Shown here in pieces: positions 22,101 through 34,460 of a stretch of DNA of 64,000 nt; the stretch's first letter is position 1; every line of letters begins with the position of its first letter. Both the position numbers and the translations under genes were made by a program. A model generated the notes under the pieces. It did no database searches. It saw nothing but the letters and a program-made list of their open reading frames with translations, and was not told where the DNA came from. The stretch comes from Trichosporon coremiiforme (Eukaryota > Basidiomycota > Tremellomycetes > Trichosporonales > Trichosporonaceae), in the NCBI GenBank assembly GCA_039545355.1, contig BCJJ01000004.1, forward strand, positions 496,001 to 560,000, given 5' to 3'.

Positions 22101-22174
22101 CTTTCTATATATCAACTTCGCCTTCCTCATTCATCCATCTCATCTTCCCCCATCTCCCTTCATCTTCATTCACG
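19143..22174. other. Long intergenic region upstream of enolase
   Basis: About 3 kb without a supportable gene. It includes a TATA-like stretch near 19212-19220 (about 70 bp upstream of the minus-strand gene), a CATGCATGCATGCAT run near 20575-20589, and the enolase promoter. The enolase promoter is strongly pyrimidine-rich from about 22080, with TATATAT at 22106-22112 about 63 bp before the ATG. A 337-codon minus-strand ORF (21047-22060) lacks any domain. Confidence 0.55.
22106..22112 (+). promoter_or_regulatory. TATA-like element of enolase gene
   Basis: TATATAT in a C/T-rich tract about 63 bp upstream of the enolase start codon. Position and composition fit a highly expressed glycolytic promoter. 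This is inferred, not demonstrated. Confidence 0.45.
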
Positions 22175-24022
<1,848 letters not shown>

Positions 24023-24371
24023 AAAAGTGGTCCCCCAATCTATAGGTGTTGTTAGCGACCTCGTAAAATTCGAATGAATTTGAATAGCAGTATTTGTGGC
24101 TAGAGTCTGAGCGAGGATTGGACGTGGCTGCTCTCGTTATAGAGTTTCAGAAACTTGGACCTAGCCCGGGTCTTCTGTGGCAGCGCCGCCGTAAACGCCT
24201 CAGTTCCTGCAGATAACTCGCAACAGCCGTGCGCTGAGGTCTACCCATAGCCGTGCCCGGATAGCGATGGGTACACTAGACATTTCTTACTCGATGGCGG
24301 AAGCATTCAGTTGCGGCAACCACTTCTGGCGCAACACTATATGCATCCTGCGAGCTAAATACAACCGCGGA
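24023..24371. other. Convergent 3' intergenic region
   Basis: About 350 bp between the enolase and TEL2 stop codons. It is presumably the two 3' UTRs. No gene seen. Confidence 0.6.
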
Positions 24372-27300
24372 TCATCGCATCGCGCCCCACTTCTCCCCGA
24401 TCTCGGCGATCTTTACGACAACGCCTGCCGCATCTGCTCTAACCCGGCCCTCCCGGCTGCCGCCGGCACCTGCGTTCTTCAGCCCTGCCTGTTCGCGCTC
24501 GAATGCCCCATGCGCCCATTCCCCGATCGCCAGTACGAGCTCTGCGTGGTCAAGCGCGAGAGTGCGCCCTGCGTCTAACTCTACACTTGCGTCCAGGGCT
24601 GCAAGAGCCAAGTCCAGCGCAGAGCCTATGACTTGTGCGTCCCCGCCGTCCACATCTTGCGATATATCCTGGCCGGAGGCACCGGGGGTAGCCGAGGGCT
24701 CGGCAGCGGTCAAACTCTGGGCAGCCGGCCGGTGTCGCGCCCCAACCGTTACTGAAAGCTCGAGCACAGCCGGTGCGAGCACGGAGAGGAAACTCGGCGC
24801 ATGCCTCGCAGCGTGAGTGAGGAGCGCAAGCGTGAGGAGAAACTTCTCGAGTGCCGACGGACTGAGCACCATTCCCGTGCCGGCGCCACGGTAACGGTCA
24901 CCCAAGGTGCGAGAGCGCACACTTGCATTCTGGAAGTAGTCCCAGAACCGGTTCACGAGGGGAAGAATGAAATACTCGCCCGCTACCTGGGCGTACGGCA
25001 CGACTGCGGGTTGCTGAGAGTGTGTCGGTTGTGACATCTGGCGGGAAGCCAAAGACCCCTCCTCTGCCACCTTGCGCCGCTTCGTCTGTCCCACCGTCAG
25101 CCGCTTCTGCCTGGCGATGTCGGGGTGCGCTTCGCCTGCCGCCGCCCCTTTCGACAGAAGGAGGTTGCGCATCCCGCTAATTGCTCCTTCCAGCTGCCCT
25201 TGCCCTGAGTTATGCACATCTGTGGGCGTGACATACTTCTCGTGCAAATGTGAAGGGAGCATCTTGGACGGAAAGTCGACCTTCTTGGTGCGTGCCTCGG
25301 GCGCACTGAGACCTGCCAGTTCTCGCGCGCCCATCGCCAACGCAGTCAACATGACACCTTTCTGGAGCAGGGAATATGACTGGGAAAAGTATTGCTGCGC
25401 GAGGAAGGGAGGGACATTTGTCGGTGAACAAGCCACAAGTGCCGTCACCAGCCCCTGCCGTTTGTTCTCAAAGTCGTCGAGGTGAAACGGATTCGCGAGC
25501 GCGATTGCTGCGCCCGCCACGGACACCGCGTTCTCGAAGACCTCACCGCCAAAGTTTCGCTTGGCTCTGATGAGCGGCTCCCCAAATGTCAATGCGAGCT
25601 CTATAGACTCCGGGCTGTCCTTGTCCCGCAGCAGATCCGCAACCTGACGAACGTAAACCGGTCGCTTGAGCTTTTTCTTCTTGGCGGCGTCGAGTGCGAG
25701 TGTCGGATCCGCGGCAACTTCAGCAAGGTACGACGGCGATGGGGAGCGCGATCGAGAGGAGCCTGAACCGTCGCTGTCGTACCCCTGCAATGGGTCTGCC
25801 TCCTGGTCTGGATCCAACATGACAACTTTCGGCCGCGGCTTCGGCTCCTTACTACGTCTTTGCCGTTCAGGCTTTGCAGTCGATCTCGGGGTAGAACGTT
25901 CAATTTCCGGCTCCATGGGAGCACCATCCTGGCCCCGATGCCAGCCGAGCTGCCAGTCTCCATCATCGCCGAGGCGTGCGTCATCATCTCTGATGCCTAC
26001 GCCGCTCCTCAACACCCTCGCCTCTTCCTTTCCCTCGCCGTCCCCGTCCCACGCTCCCTTGAACCCAAACTTGAGCCGTTTAGGGCCAGCAGGCGCTTTG
26101 GGCGCAGCCTTGGTCGGATCTTGCTCCCCCATGAGCTTGTCCTGGAGCTCCTTCACCTGGTCCTCCTCCGACGGACCGGGGTCGTCATCGCCGCCCTCTT
26201 CAATGGTCCGCTCGCTCACGATCTCCGCGATCAGCATACCAAGCCGCCGGATCTTCGGCTCGGGGTGGAAAAGATACGCCTGAATCGCCTGGATGAAGCG
26301 GGAGCGGTGCGAGAGACCGATGACATGTGGGTCCATCGGTGGGAGCAGCGACAGCGCCAGAATAACAAGGTGTGTGTAGCCTCCAAGTTAGTCTAAAACA
26401 CCATATGGTAGACTCACTGTACTGCGCAGCATATGAGGCGTATTTGATGTGTTTGGGGTCGCACCACGCCTCGAGTGCGACGTCAAGAAACGCATGCTTC
26501 GCGGAAGAGGCTCCACTTCCCACCCATGCGGCAGCAATACGCCTGATGGCGCCCATGGTATCCTCTGCACTGACGGATCTGGAGAGCGTATCCATGACTG
26601 CCGCCCAAGCATCCGATCCCGTGTCGGGCTTGCCGAGAAACAGTCCCACCACGATGGCAGCACGTCTGACGCTCTCACTTGGCCTGTCCGCCTCCATCGA
26701 GTTCGCATATGGCGGTGAAATCCTCAGCGCGAGATGCACGAGCAATCCGGTGGCAAAGGACTTCAAAATTGCGTCAGAGAGAGGCAAAAGAAGGTCCGGG
26801 AAGAAGTTGTCGGGGTATGGCGGCAATGGAGAGCCAGGGGGCGTGTGCAGATGTTCCAGGGCTGGAGGAAGGAAGGCGGGGAAGAACGAAGGTGTCGGGG
26901 TGTCTATCTCCGTCGCTGGTGTGATAGTGAAAAGGCCAAGACGGCCGAGTTTCTCGAGGACTTCGCGCAGCGAAGCGAGGTCGAGGCTGTTCTGCGACAC
27001 TTCATACAGCAACCCCTCGAGGCGGCAGACATAGTTGTCAAAGTATGCACGGGGAACAAGAGCAGTGGGGACGTCGCCTGTCCAAGCTCCCTCTCTCCAC
27101 CGTCCAACAGCGTTCGCAACCTTGGACGGTAGCGACGTTGATGTACGCACTGCGTCGTCCCACAGCAGAGGTGTAACGATTCTTTCGTGTGTCGTCCAGT
27201 ACAGCGCGTCGATGCTGTACGCCTGCGCCAAGCTAGCCAGCGTCTCAAGTACAAACTCTCTAGCCTCAGTCGGAAGCGGTGTCGGAGGTGCTGGTGCTAA

Positions 27301-27636
27301 CGCCGCCGTCAGCGTCAGATACGCAGCGAGCGCAACCGGTCGCGCAGCTGACGCCGTTGCGGCGGAAGGGGTCGGGCAGAAATAACTGTTCAAAAGTTTT
27401 CGCCCCCGTTCGTCCAGAGCAGACAAGAACGTTGGGATTGTGCTTAATAGCCCTTGCTGCACAGAAGGAAGGTAGCGCTGGATCGCCCTCTCATTGCCGG
27501 GCGAAGACACACTCATGGGTCCTAGACCGATCGTGTCGAGCACCGATGACAGCTGGAACGTGTATTCGTCCGCATCGCCGATGCCCGAGCGCAGTGAGTC
27601 GCGTAGGCCTTTCAGAGCCTCGGCGGGGTCGTCCAT
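24372..27636 (-). CDS. TEL2: TEL2/TELO2, TTT-complex subunit
   Basis: About 1,075 residues in two exons (27636-26418, 26380-24372). The single intron has an ACTAAC branch site and a GAG acceptor. The conserved Tel2 C-terminal block is plain: an RPVYVRQVADLL motif preceded by an acidic Ser-rich linker, then ELALTFGEPLIRAKRNFGGEV and a helical-repeat region. Helical repeats (ARM/HEAT-like) fill the rest. Tel2 works with Tti1 and Tti2 and Hsp90/R2TP to fold PIKK kinases (TOR, ATM, ATR), acting in cytoplasm and nucleus. The start at 27636 (MDDPAEALKG) is preferred; an upstream in-frame Met adds 18 residues. The gene is divergent from the proteasome chaperone gene by 183 bp. Confidence 0.87.
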
Positions 27637-27819
27637 TGCTTTCGAAGTCGGTAATTTAAGTGATGTTGATGTTGATACACTGCAGAACATTCTCCAGACG
27701 TCACCGGTGGAGGTAAGTGCGGGGGGGCCAGCGGAATCTGAACGGCTCAGGCCAGTCGGGCTGTCGCTGATGACCGAGTTGTTTTCGATCAGACATGCTT
27801 TCCGTACAAGCCATTAGCC
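27637..27819. promoter_or_regulatory. Short bidirectional promoter, TEL2 / PAC3-like gene
   Basis: Only 183 bp separate the two divergent start codons, so both promoters must lie here and in the leaders. No specific factor site is recognised. Confidence 0.5.
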
Positions 27820-28372
27820 ATGTCTGCTCTTCTCGAGGAAGTGCACGAGACCCAGCTCCCTCGGGAGGCGGATCCCCAAAGCCCGATCAACTCCTTCCAG
27901 TTGCGCCGCAACGTCGCGGGCGTGGACACTGAGCTTCTCATCCAGTCATTCGATGACCGGATACTCGTCCTCATTACCCAGAACGGCAAGGTCGGACCAT
28001 TGGTGAGTGTTGCGAACTCCGCTGCCCGTTGCTGACAAGCAGACACAAGCGTCCCTGCCTCCGGTCGTCGAACTTCAGCCGCCTCCCTCGGAAGAGACTC
28101 CAACTGGACTGTCTGCCCTTCCTCCCCCGCCATCCTCAATTCACTTAACTCCCTTGCTCGGCTCTCCCGTCGACACTCCCCTGCACGACCTCTACGTATC
28201 CCAGATCGCGACTCTAATCTGGTGGAGTCTTCAGCTTTCGCATGCCGCGAGGCGCAATGTCATTGTAGGCCTGACATTGGCGAAGAAGAAAACCGAGACA
28301 GTCGATGATGCTGAGCGCGAGCGCTTCGGTGGGATCGCGAAGATGGTCGCTGCGTGGCCTGGACCGAAGTAG
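27820..28372 (+). CDS. Proteasome assembly chaperone 3-like (PSMG3/PAC3)
   Basis: Two exons (27820-28002, 28043-28372) give about 170 residues, within the small size expected for PAC3/Poc3. The diagnostic block is ELLIQSFDDRILVLITQNGKVGPL, matching the PSMG3 pattern of a beta strand, FDDR, then hydrophobic strand and GK(V/I)G. A Pro-rich insertion follows, then VGLTLAKKK and the C-terminal helix. PAC3-PAC4 (Poc3-Poc4 in yeast) guides assembly of the 20S proteasome alpha ring in the cytoplasm. The call rests on motif resemblance and size. No other family fits better. Confidence 0.7.
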
Positions 28373-28654
28373 AGTGTCGTGTGATAGCGATGTACGCTAA
28401 ACACGTGAAGTCGCGGCTCGACTTTTCTTGTAACAGAGAAAGTGCTGCATGCGGCATGGGCATAGAAGTACTTGGGTATAAAGGGCTGACATGTAGGCCC
28501 ACGTAACAGTCCGTTCATATATGCGTTCAATTTGTGGTAGCTAGTCCGAAGCTATGGAGGGGAATGTAGGCTACGATTAGCCTCTAAATGCGTGCAATGT
28601 CATGGATGCCTAACCACCGGCATGGGGGAGTGCAAGAGAGAAGGAGAGATAGGA

Positions 28655-28688
28655 GGGGAGGTATTCTAGGCGGGGAGGTATTCTAGGC
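28655..28688. repeat. 17-bp tandem duplication at the CPS1-like stop codon
   Basis: Two copies of a 17-bp unit (GGGGAGGTATTCTAGGC, plus strand) lie at 28655-28671 and 28672-28688. The second copy contains the stop codon of the minus-strand glycosyltransferase. Confidence 0.85.
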
Positions 28689-30361
28689 GCGGTAAGGGTT
28701 GTTGTTGTTGGGGCGCGAGGCCATCTCGACGTCGTAGACGCCGTGATGAGCCTCGCCATGGTCGGGACCGGCACCCGACTGGTCGGCGAGCTTCTCCTGA
28801 GCCGCCGTGGTGGCAGTGGCAGGGTCTCCGATACCCGAACGAGTTCCCCATCCAGTCTTGTGAAGGGTGAAGAGAGCGTAGAGCTTCATGATTGCGAAGT
28901 AGTAACCGAAGAGAATGAACACCGGCACGTAGATGATGTCCTGCGGGCGTTCCCAGAGGTGAGGGAGGAGCTTAAGGGTACGAGTCGCCAGCAGCCAGAC
29001 GAGGTACGAAACGACAATATTCCAAGCAGGCAAGTGATAACCTCCGTCCTCAATCGGTTTGGTGGACTTCCAAAGCAGCACACAGACCAGACAGGGGCCG
29101 ACGAGGAGAGTGAGGGGGTTGATGAATTTGTCGAGCATGGTGTAGCAGACGTAAGGGTGCTTAGTCCAGACGTAACGCTCAGTGAAGACAGAACGGAAGT
29201 CGGAGCGCCAGGTGTTGCGGGTCCATCGGAGCACCTGCTTCAGGAAACGCCAGTTGGGCTTCATGGTCGACAGCAGCTCAGCCTCCTTGCACACCTGGAC
29301 GTAGGTGTTCCATCCGTGCGAAACCATCCATCGCGTGAGGAACTTATCGTCGCCAGAGTTGAGGTGGTACTTGCCGAGCCACAGGTCGTTGGTGAAACCA
29401 TGGAGGAAGTCGGGGTCCTTGAGAATGACGGTACGGTACGCAGCGGTGCGGCCGGAAAGACACGGGATACCTCCGTCAATGTGGGTAGACGACGAAATCT
29501 CGATGTTGCGGATAGTGAGACGGAATGCGGCCAGGACTTCCCAGACGGTCATCCTGGCACCGCAAGGCTTCACGCGCTGAGACGTTCCAACTCCACCAAC
29601 CTGCTGGTCCTCGAAACAGGCGAGAACGTAAGGAAGGAGCAGAGGAGGCCAAATAGCGTCATCGTCGGCGAAGACAATGATGTCGGTTTCAGTGTTTCGG
29701 ACACCGTGGGCCATCTGCAGACGCTTGTTCGCGAAGGGCACGGTCAGGACACGGATACGACTGGGGTCGACGCTGTTGGCGAGCTCCTGAAGCGGACCCT
29801 GCATCTTCTCCTCCGTCACGATGATGATCTCCTTGGGGCTGCCTTGGAGCCACGAGAACGCAGCCTCTCTGAACTCCTCACCAGCGTCGATGGTAGGGAC
29901 AATGATGGTCACATCCTCCGAAGCGCGGTCTGAATGGTCAGAACTGATTCTCGTCGCAAACACGTTTTCTATACGCACAAGTGGGAGTTTCGGGAAGAGG
30001 AATGGGGCGATACACAAATCGCGCGATAAGACGGAAGATGTACCACAGGTATCGGTAAAAACTGAAGAGGACGTCAGCGGGAATTCTGCACACCTCTGGA
30101 AGCGATCGACGTGTCCGGGCACATGAGCGCAGGCAGCCGCAAGTTACCACTGAAGGCAGTGCAGTGCAACATGCAACGGCGAGCCGATCCCCGGTATACG
30201 TACCCGATAAGACCAATGGGCACGACTTCACGGGCGTCAGCATCATCTCTCACGACACCTTCGAAGATACGCACAAACCGGAAACTTGTCCGCGGTCAGG
30301 TCTAGAAGGGGGTCAGCGACTAGCTCTCGTCGTGTTATGCGGCCAGAGACGTACACAGCAT
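28683..30361 (-). CDS. CPS1: GT2 polysaccharide synthase, Cps1/hyaluronan-synthase-like
   Basis: Five exons (30361-30355, 30301-30275, 30225-30204, 30061-29979, 29929-28683). The first is 7 nt and the next two are 27 and 22 nt. They splice in phase to MLYLTADKFPVFVPIGLIGF, then YRYLWYIFRLIARFVYRPIPLPE, which is the reason for this start. The GT2 core has VTIIVPTIDAGEEF, the DDD motif (FADDDAIWPP), a second Asp in NSGDDKF and QVLRWTRNTWRS, the (Q/R)XXRW processive-synthase motif. C-terminal membrane segments lie around PLTLLVGPCLVCVLLW and VVSYLVWLLA. The Cryptococcus relative Cps1 is implicated in hyaluronan and capsule synthesis. The product in this organism is not determined. Function by family is good. 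Confidence 0.88.
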
Positions 30362-33300
30362 GGTGGGCGGCGGCGCGCGCTTTCGCGGCGAGAGTTACAA
30401 GCTAAGAGTCGACTTTGAGATGAAGACACGTATGATCGTTGTCGGGGGTACAGAAGCTACAGTGAAGTCTTTGAAGGGCCGAGCGGCGCCAACTGGCTTC
30501 ACTTTTGTCGAAGGTCGTCCAGCGCGATGGCTAGGACAAGTGGGGGAGAGAAACCGGAGAAGAGAAAAGGAAGAGGGCGGAGGGAAGGTGAAGATGTATG
30601 GGAGGATAATGAGAGAGAAAGAAGGAGTGAAAGGCAGCGCCCGACCAGTGAAGGGCGACGAGGGAACGGGGTTGTGGGTGCTAGGAGCCTGGCCGGCTGG
30701 GCTGGCTAGCTGGCTGACAGGCTGGCTGTGTGGGTGGTGGTGGGTGGGATGCTGGGGCGGTGGGTGTGGTGTGGTGAAAATAGGTCTGCGATGCTCAGGC
30801 TCTCAGGGCTCAGGGATCGATCGAGAGTGGGAAGGTGGAACGCCAGAGGCCAGAGGGTGAGGGACCGAGGCCGGCCAGTCAGGGCGACGGCTTCCTGTGA
30901 CCCGTACAGCAACGCGTTTAGGTCCCGTTGCGAAGCCAAAGCTGTACACTGAACACTCAACACTTTACCGCCGTACGCATGTACGGGCACGTATGGGCGC
31001 CCTCCGCCCTCTGCAGCTCTGCAGCCCAGTACAGCCCTCTGCTCGCTTGGCCCCGCGCGCCGACCCAGGCCATGACGTCGCAATGTCTGCCTCGAATTGC
31101 CTACCGCCCATTAGCAACTCATTACGAACTCCCTGCCCGCTATAGAGTTCCACTACAACTCCGACCTGATGAAACGATACCCACAGTACCTATCAGGCTG
31201 GCTCCACATCCGTGGGAAGTCTACTGCTCTGTCTCCGAGATGGCTTGCACAATGCACAATAGACAATAATGGAGCAGTGATCGCGACCGATCGCATGGAA
31301 TCGTATCGTCTGGATCGGATGGCCATACCAGTCCGGGGCACAACCGTGGTGCTGGGCATTGGTTTCCGGCGGAGTGATGTTTGCATAGGAATGCGATTGA
31401 GAGATCCATGGATCCAGACTATATTCTGGGCGGCAGGGGTTCGAGGGGATCTGCTGCGATACAGACAGATGTCCCCTCGCACTCTTTTTATGTGATCTGT
31501 GTCTGCATGTCTGTCTGCCTCGGCCGCAGCAGCGTATGGAACCCGAGCAATTACCGCACCCCAGCCAACCCAGGACGGCCAGGATCCTGCCCTCTCCTGT
31601 CCTAAGGTCTTAGGGGGGTGGACCCTGAGCAGCCAAAACCACACGATGTGCATGCTTACGGGGGAGACCTCGTTCTCGCTCAAGGTTTGGGTGTTTTTCC
31701 CCTGCCGTCTTACCTGCGACATGCGTTCCTCGCTCTACGATCTGCATCTGCAATTTGCAGATCGCTGAGCGAGTGCCGCGATGTTTTCCGGCGAGCGGGC
31801 CACGCGACACCCTACACCTTCTTCACCACGACCGCACATGACGGGCTATGCTCGCGAACAATGTGTACAAGGAAGCGCTGGACGCCCGAGCCCAGATCGA
31901 ATTCAGGTCGGGGCCAGCGAAGTGTCACGGGAGTGACGAGTGAGCGACTGCGCAAAGGCAAAGTCCAGGGCGATGTGAAGGGATTGTTCCTGGCAAACCA
32001 TTCAGCGCTGCGGTTAGCTGGTCGGCGGTTGGTGCAGTGGGAGATTTCCCTGTGACTTGTGCCAGCGTCCCTACTCCTAAGTAAGGGATACATGGCTGGA
32101 CGATCATCAACGCCCGCCCGTCACATCTCGCATCAAGACGGCGCCAGCAAATTTCGTCTTTCAACACGCACCCTTGGCGAATCACTTTGGTCCTGCACCG
32201 CACCACCCCACCATTCACGTTCCAGCGTGTGCACAGCTGAAATAGAATTCTGCCAAGCCCTCGCGCCTCGCACAGTGGCACACCCGGCCTGCGACGGCAC
32301 CTGTGCTTGTCCTGTTCTTGTCCTTGCTATTCCTGACTTCTCCTGTCCTTCTCGGCGTGCACTTGGCACATCGTTGAGGATCTTCAGAGCGCGTTACGCG
32401 TCTCACAGGGGCTCGCCTCCAAAGGTGAACGCCCAGTTCAGTCGAAACAAACAATGCAAGCAGGCGCATTGTGTTCATGTAGCAACGGCGATGTGATGGC
32501 CGATGCGACATTTCTCTCAGCGCGCTTCGGCCGCCACTTGGCTTTCCGCGGTTCTATGCGCTGTGGTGGAACGCTGCATACGTTGCTCGTGGCCTTGGCT
32601 GGTCCTGGGTAATGCCTGCATGCATTCGAGGTTAGTGGAGCTGGGAGGTCGGAGCGCGTGGTGGCAGCCGCTTGTGGCACCCGCTTGCCGACAGGCTGAA
32701 GTCTCTCCCCTCGACGCCTGTATCACATGCCAAAGTCGACTCTCGTTCTCAGAGGCAGGATTTGATTACCTCTAGGCCTGTGGCGGATATGGTCGTGCGT
32801 CGACAATCAAGCATGAGAGGCAAACTCATCGCAGCCCGGCATGGAGCGCGCCTACAGAATCGGCACTCGGCATGTGCGCGTTTTTCGAGCCTCTACGCTT
32901 CGCTACTCGCTGCACCCTGCGTCGTTCGGATACTTTACTGGGCAATAGAAACATTGGCTAGGGGTAATGAGTGCGTGGTCGGGTCAAGCGCTGGCAACCT
33001 TGCCCGGTGTCTCGGTGTCAAGGCTGGAACGCAGCTGAAGCTAAGCTACTGTACCTGCCACTCTGGGCCAGGTGTAACGATTCCATTCATTACACCTCTC
33101 CGCCGCATCAGGCGAGAATTACATGGCAGGCAGCAGCGTTGCGTTTGGTATGTGGGTGCAACGCGGCTGGCGCAGCGACATGCGCCGCGGTTTACGTGGG
33201 AGTGGAACTTGGCCTTCTGGTCAGTGACGGCTGGTCGGTCTACGGCTTATCCTCAAACCCGCCAGTGCAGAACCCTTCTCAAGCCTGCTATGAGTTCTTT

Positions 33301-34374
33301 CAGTTGCTCTGCGTTTTAGCCATCCGCACATCTACACGGAGAGGTGAGAGCGGTGTGGGCCTGCTGTCAAGCGTCAAGTGGCGGATGGACACAGCATTCG
33401 GTCTGCGTAGGGCGAGTGAATGCACAAATGCGAAGCAAGAAGACGTCGTGGCGCTGGGAAACTGCGGCTACTGTAGGTCTGGATGTGTATCCTCGCCCAG
33501 CCTGGAACCCCAGCTTGACACCCAGCTTGTCGCATTCGAGGGAGCCAATGACACGCCCAGGTTGGAGTCTTGTCCAACTCTGAGACGGCTCGCAGATCCC
33601 AGGCTGACCAACGGCAAACGATACGCCTGGCGTGCAGTTCTTCACGCTCTGAGCCGCGAGCACAGATGAGCCCAGTAATACAAAACATGCTGGGCCCCGT
33701 GAACACGGTGTATACACCGTTGGGATGCAACGCGAGCAACACATTCCTGCTTGAACCCGTCTTCAGGGCATTCGGCGTCTTCTGAGCTCCTCCCCNCCCC
33801 CCCCCCCCCCAACGAAGCAACGAAGCTCACGTGGAGACATATCGGTGCCGCAAGCTAGCTATCTGCGCCAGCGAGAACCAGCATCGTCACCGCGCACTGA
33901 GGCAGCAGCTGCTCGGAGGACTGCGTCGCTACTCAATCTGGGTCGTCCAGTGAGAGCGGGAAAACAGGACCGGGTGGCGCGGGTACACCCATGTGGCACG
34001 TATTGCCTTCGCGGTATTGAGAATCTGTGCGACGCGTTGATCCGAACTGACGTGCTGTGAGGTTGGCACAACTGCCCTGCCCCAGGACAGGGGCAACGGC
34101 GATAGCAAGCCATCTTGTAGCACTGTATCCTGCAGAAGCTGTATCATCCGGAAGCGTGACCTGAGAGGGCGCCTATAAATACCCAGCGGCAGACGGAAAT
34201 ACAACAAACTATGGGACAAGTACGACAGACCGAGACGGTCGAGCGTAGAAGTGGGAGGGGAGGGCGATGCGTGAAGGGAGTCATGACCTCGAGGAGATAT
34301 GTATTGGTCGAAGTCACGGCGGTAGTGTCAGGGCGGTAGTGAGACAATTCACCGATAATCTCGGTAACTGTGTA
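30362..34374. other. Gene-poor intergenic region
   Basis: About 4 kb with no supportable protein gene. It holds a GGCT/GGGT-rich tract (30691-30774) and a C-run containing the only ambiguous base (N at 33796). Apparent ORFs are short, overlapping in several frames, and lack domains or matched splice sites. Confidence 0.5.
30691..30774. repeat. GGCT-type microrepeat with G-quadruplex-prone segment
   Basis: An imperfect GGCTGGCT array is followed by GGTGGGTGG-type runs on the plus strand. Runs of three or four G separated by short loops near 30731-30765 fit an intramolecular quadruplex. It lies upstream of the CPS1-like start on the opposite strand. Confidence 0.6.
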
Positions 34375-34460
34375 GGGGAAATCGTCTAGTGGTAAGACAC
34401 AGACTTTGCATCTCCTTCTTGCCAATGTCTGCAACCGGTGTTCGATTCACCGTTTCTCCA
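34375..34460 (+). tRNA. tRNA-Ala (anticodon TGC) with intron
   Basis: A full cloverleaf can be drawn. The acceptor GGGGAAA pairs with TTTCTCC, with G3 facing U70, the alanine identity wobble pair. The D stem is GTCT/AGAC around AGTGGTA, the anticodon stem is CAGAC/GTCTG, the T arm is CGGTG-TTCGATT-CACCG and the discriminator is A. The anticodon TGC is at 34407-34409. A 15-nt intron (34411-34425) interrupts after position 37, the standard place. A T-run just downstream suits RNA polymerase III termination. Confidence 0.88.

Noticed and set aside
28743..29933. 396-codon plus-strand ORF
   Set aside because: Antisense shadow of the Cps1-like glycosyltransferase, whose GT2 motifs are unmistakable.
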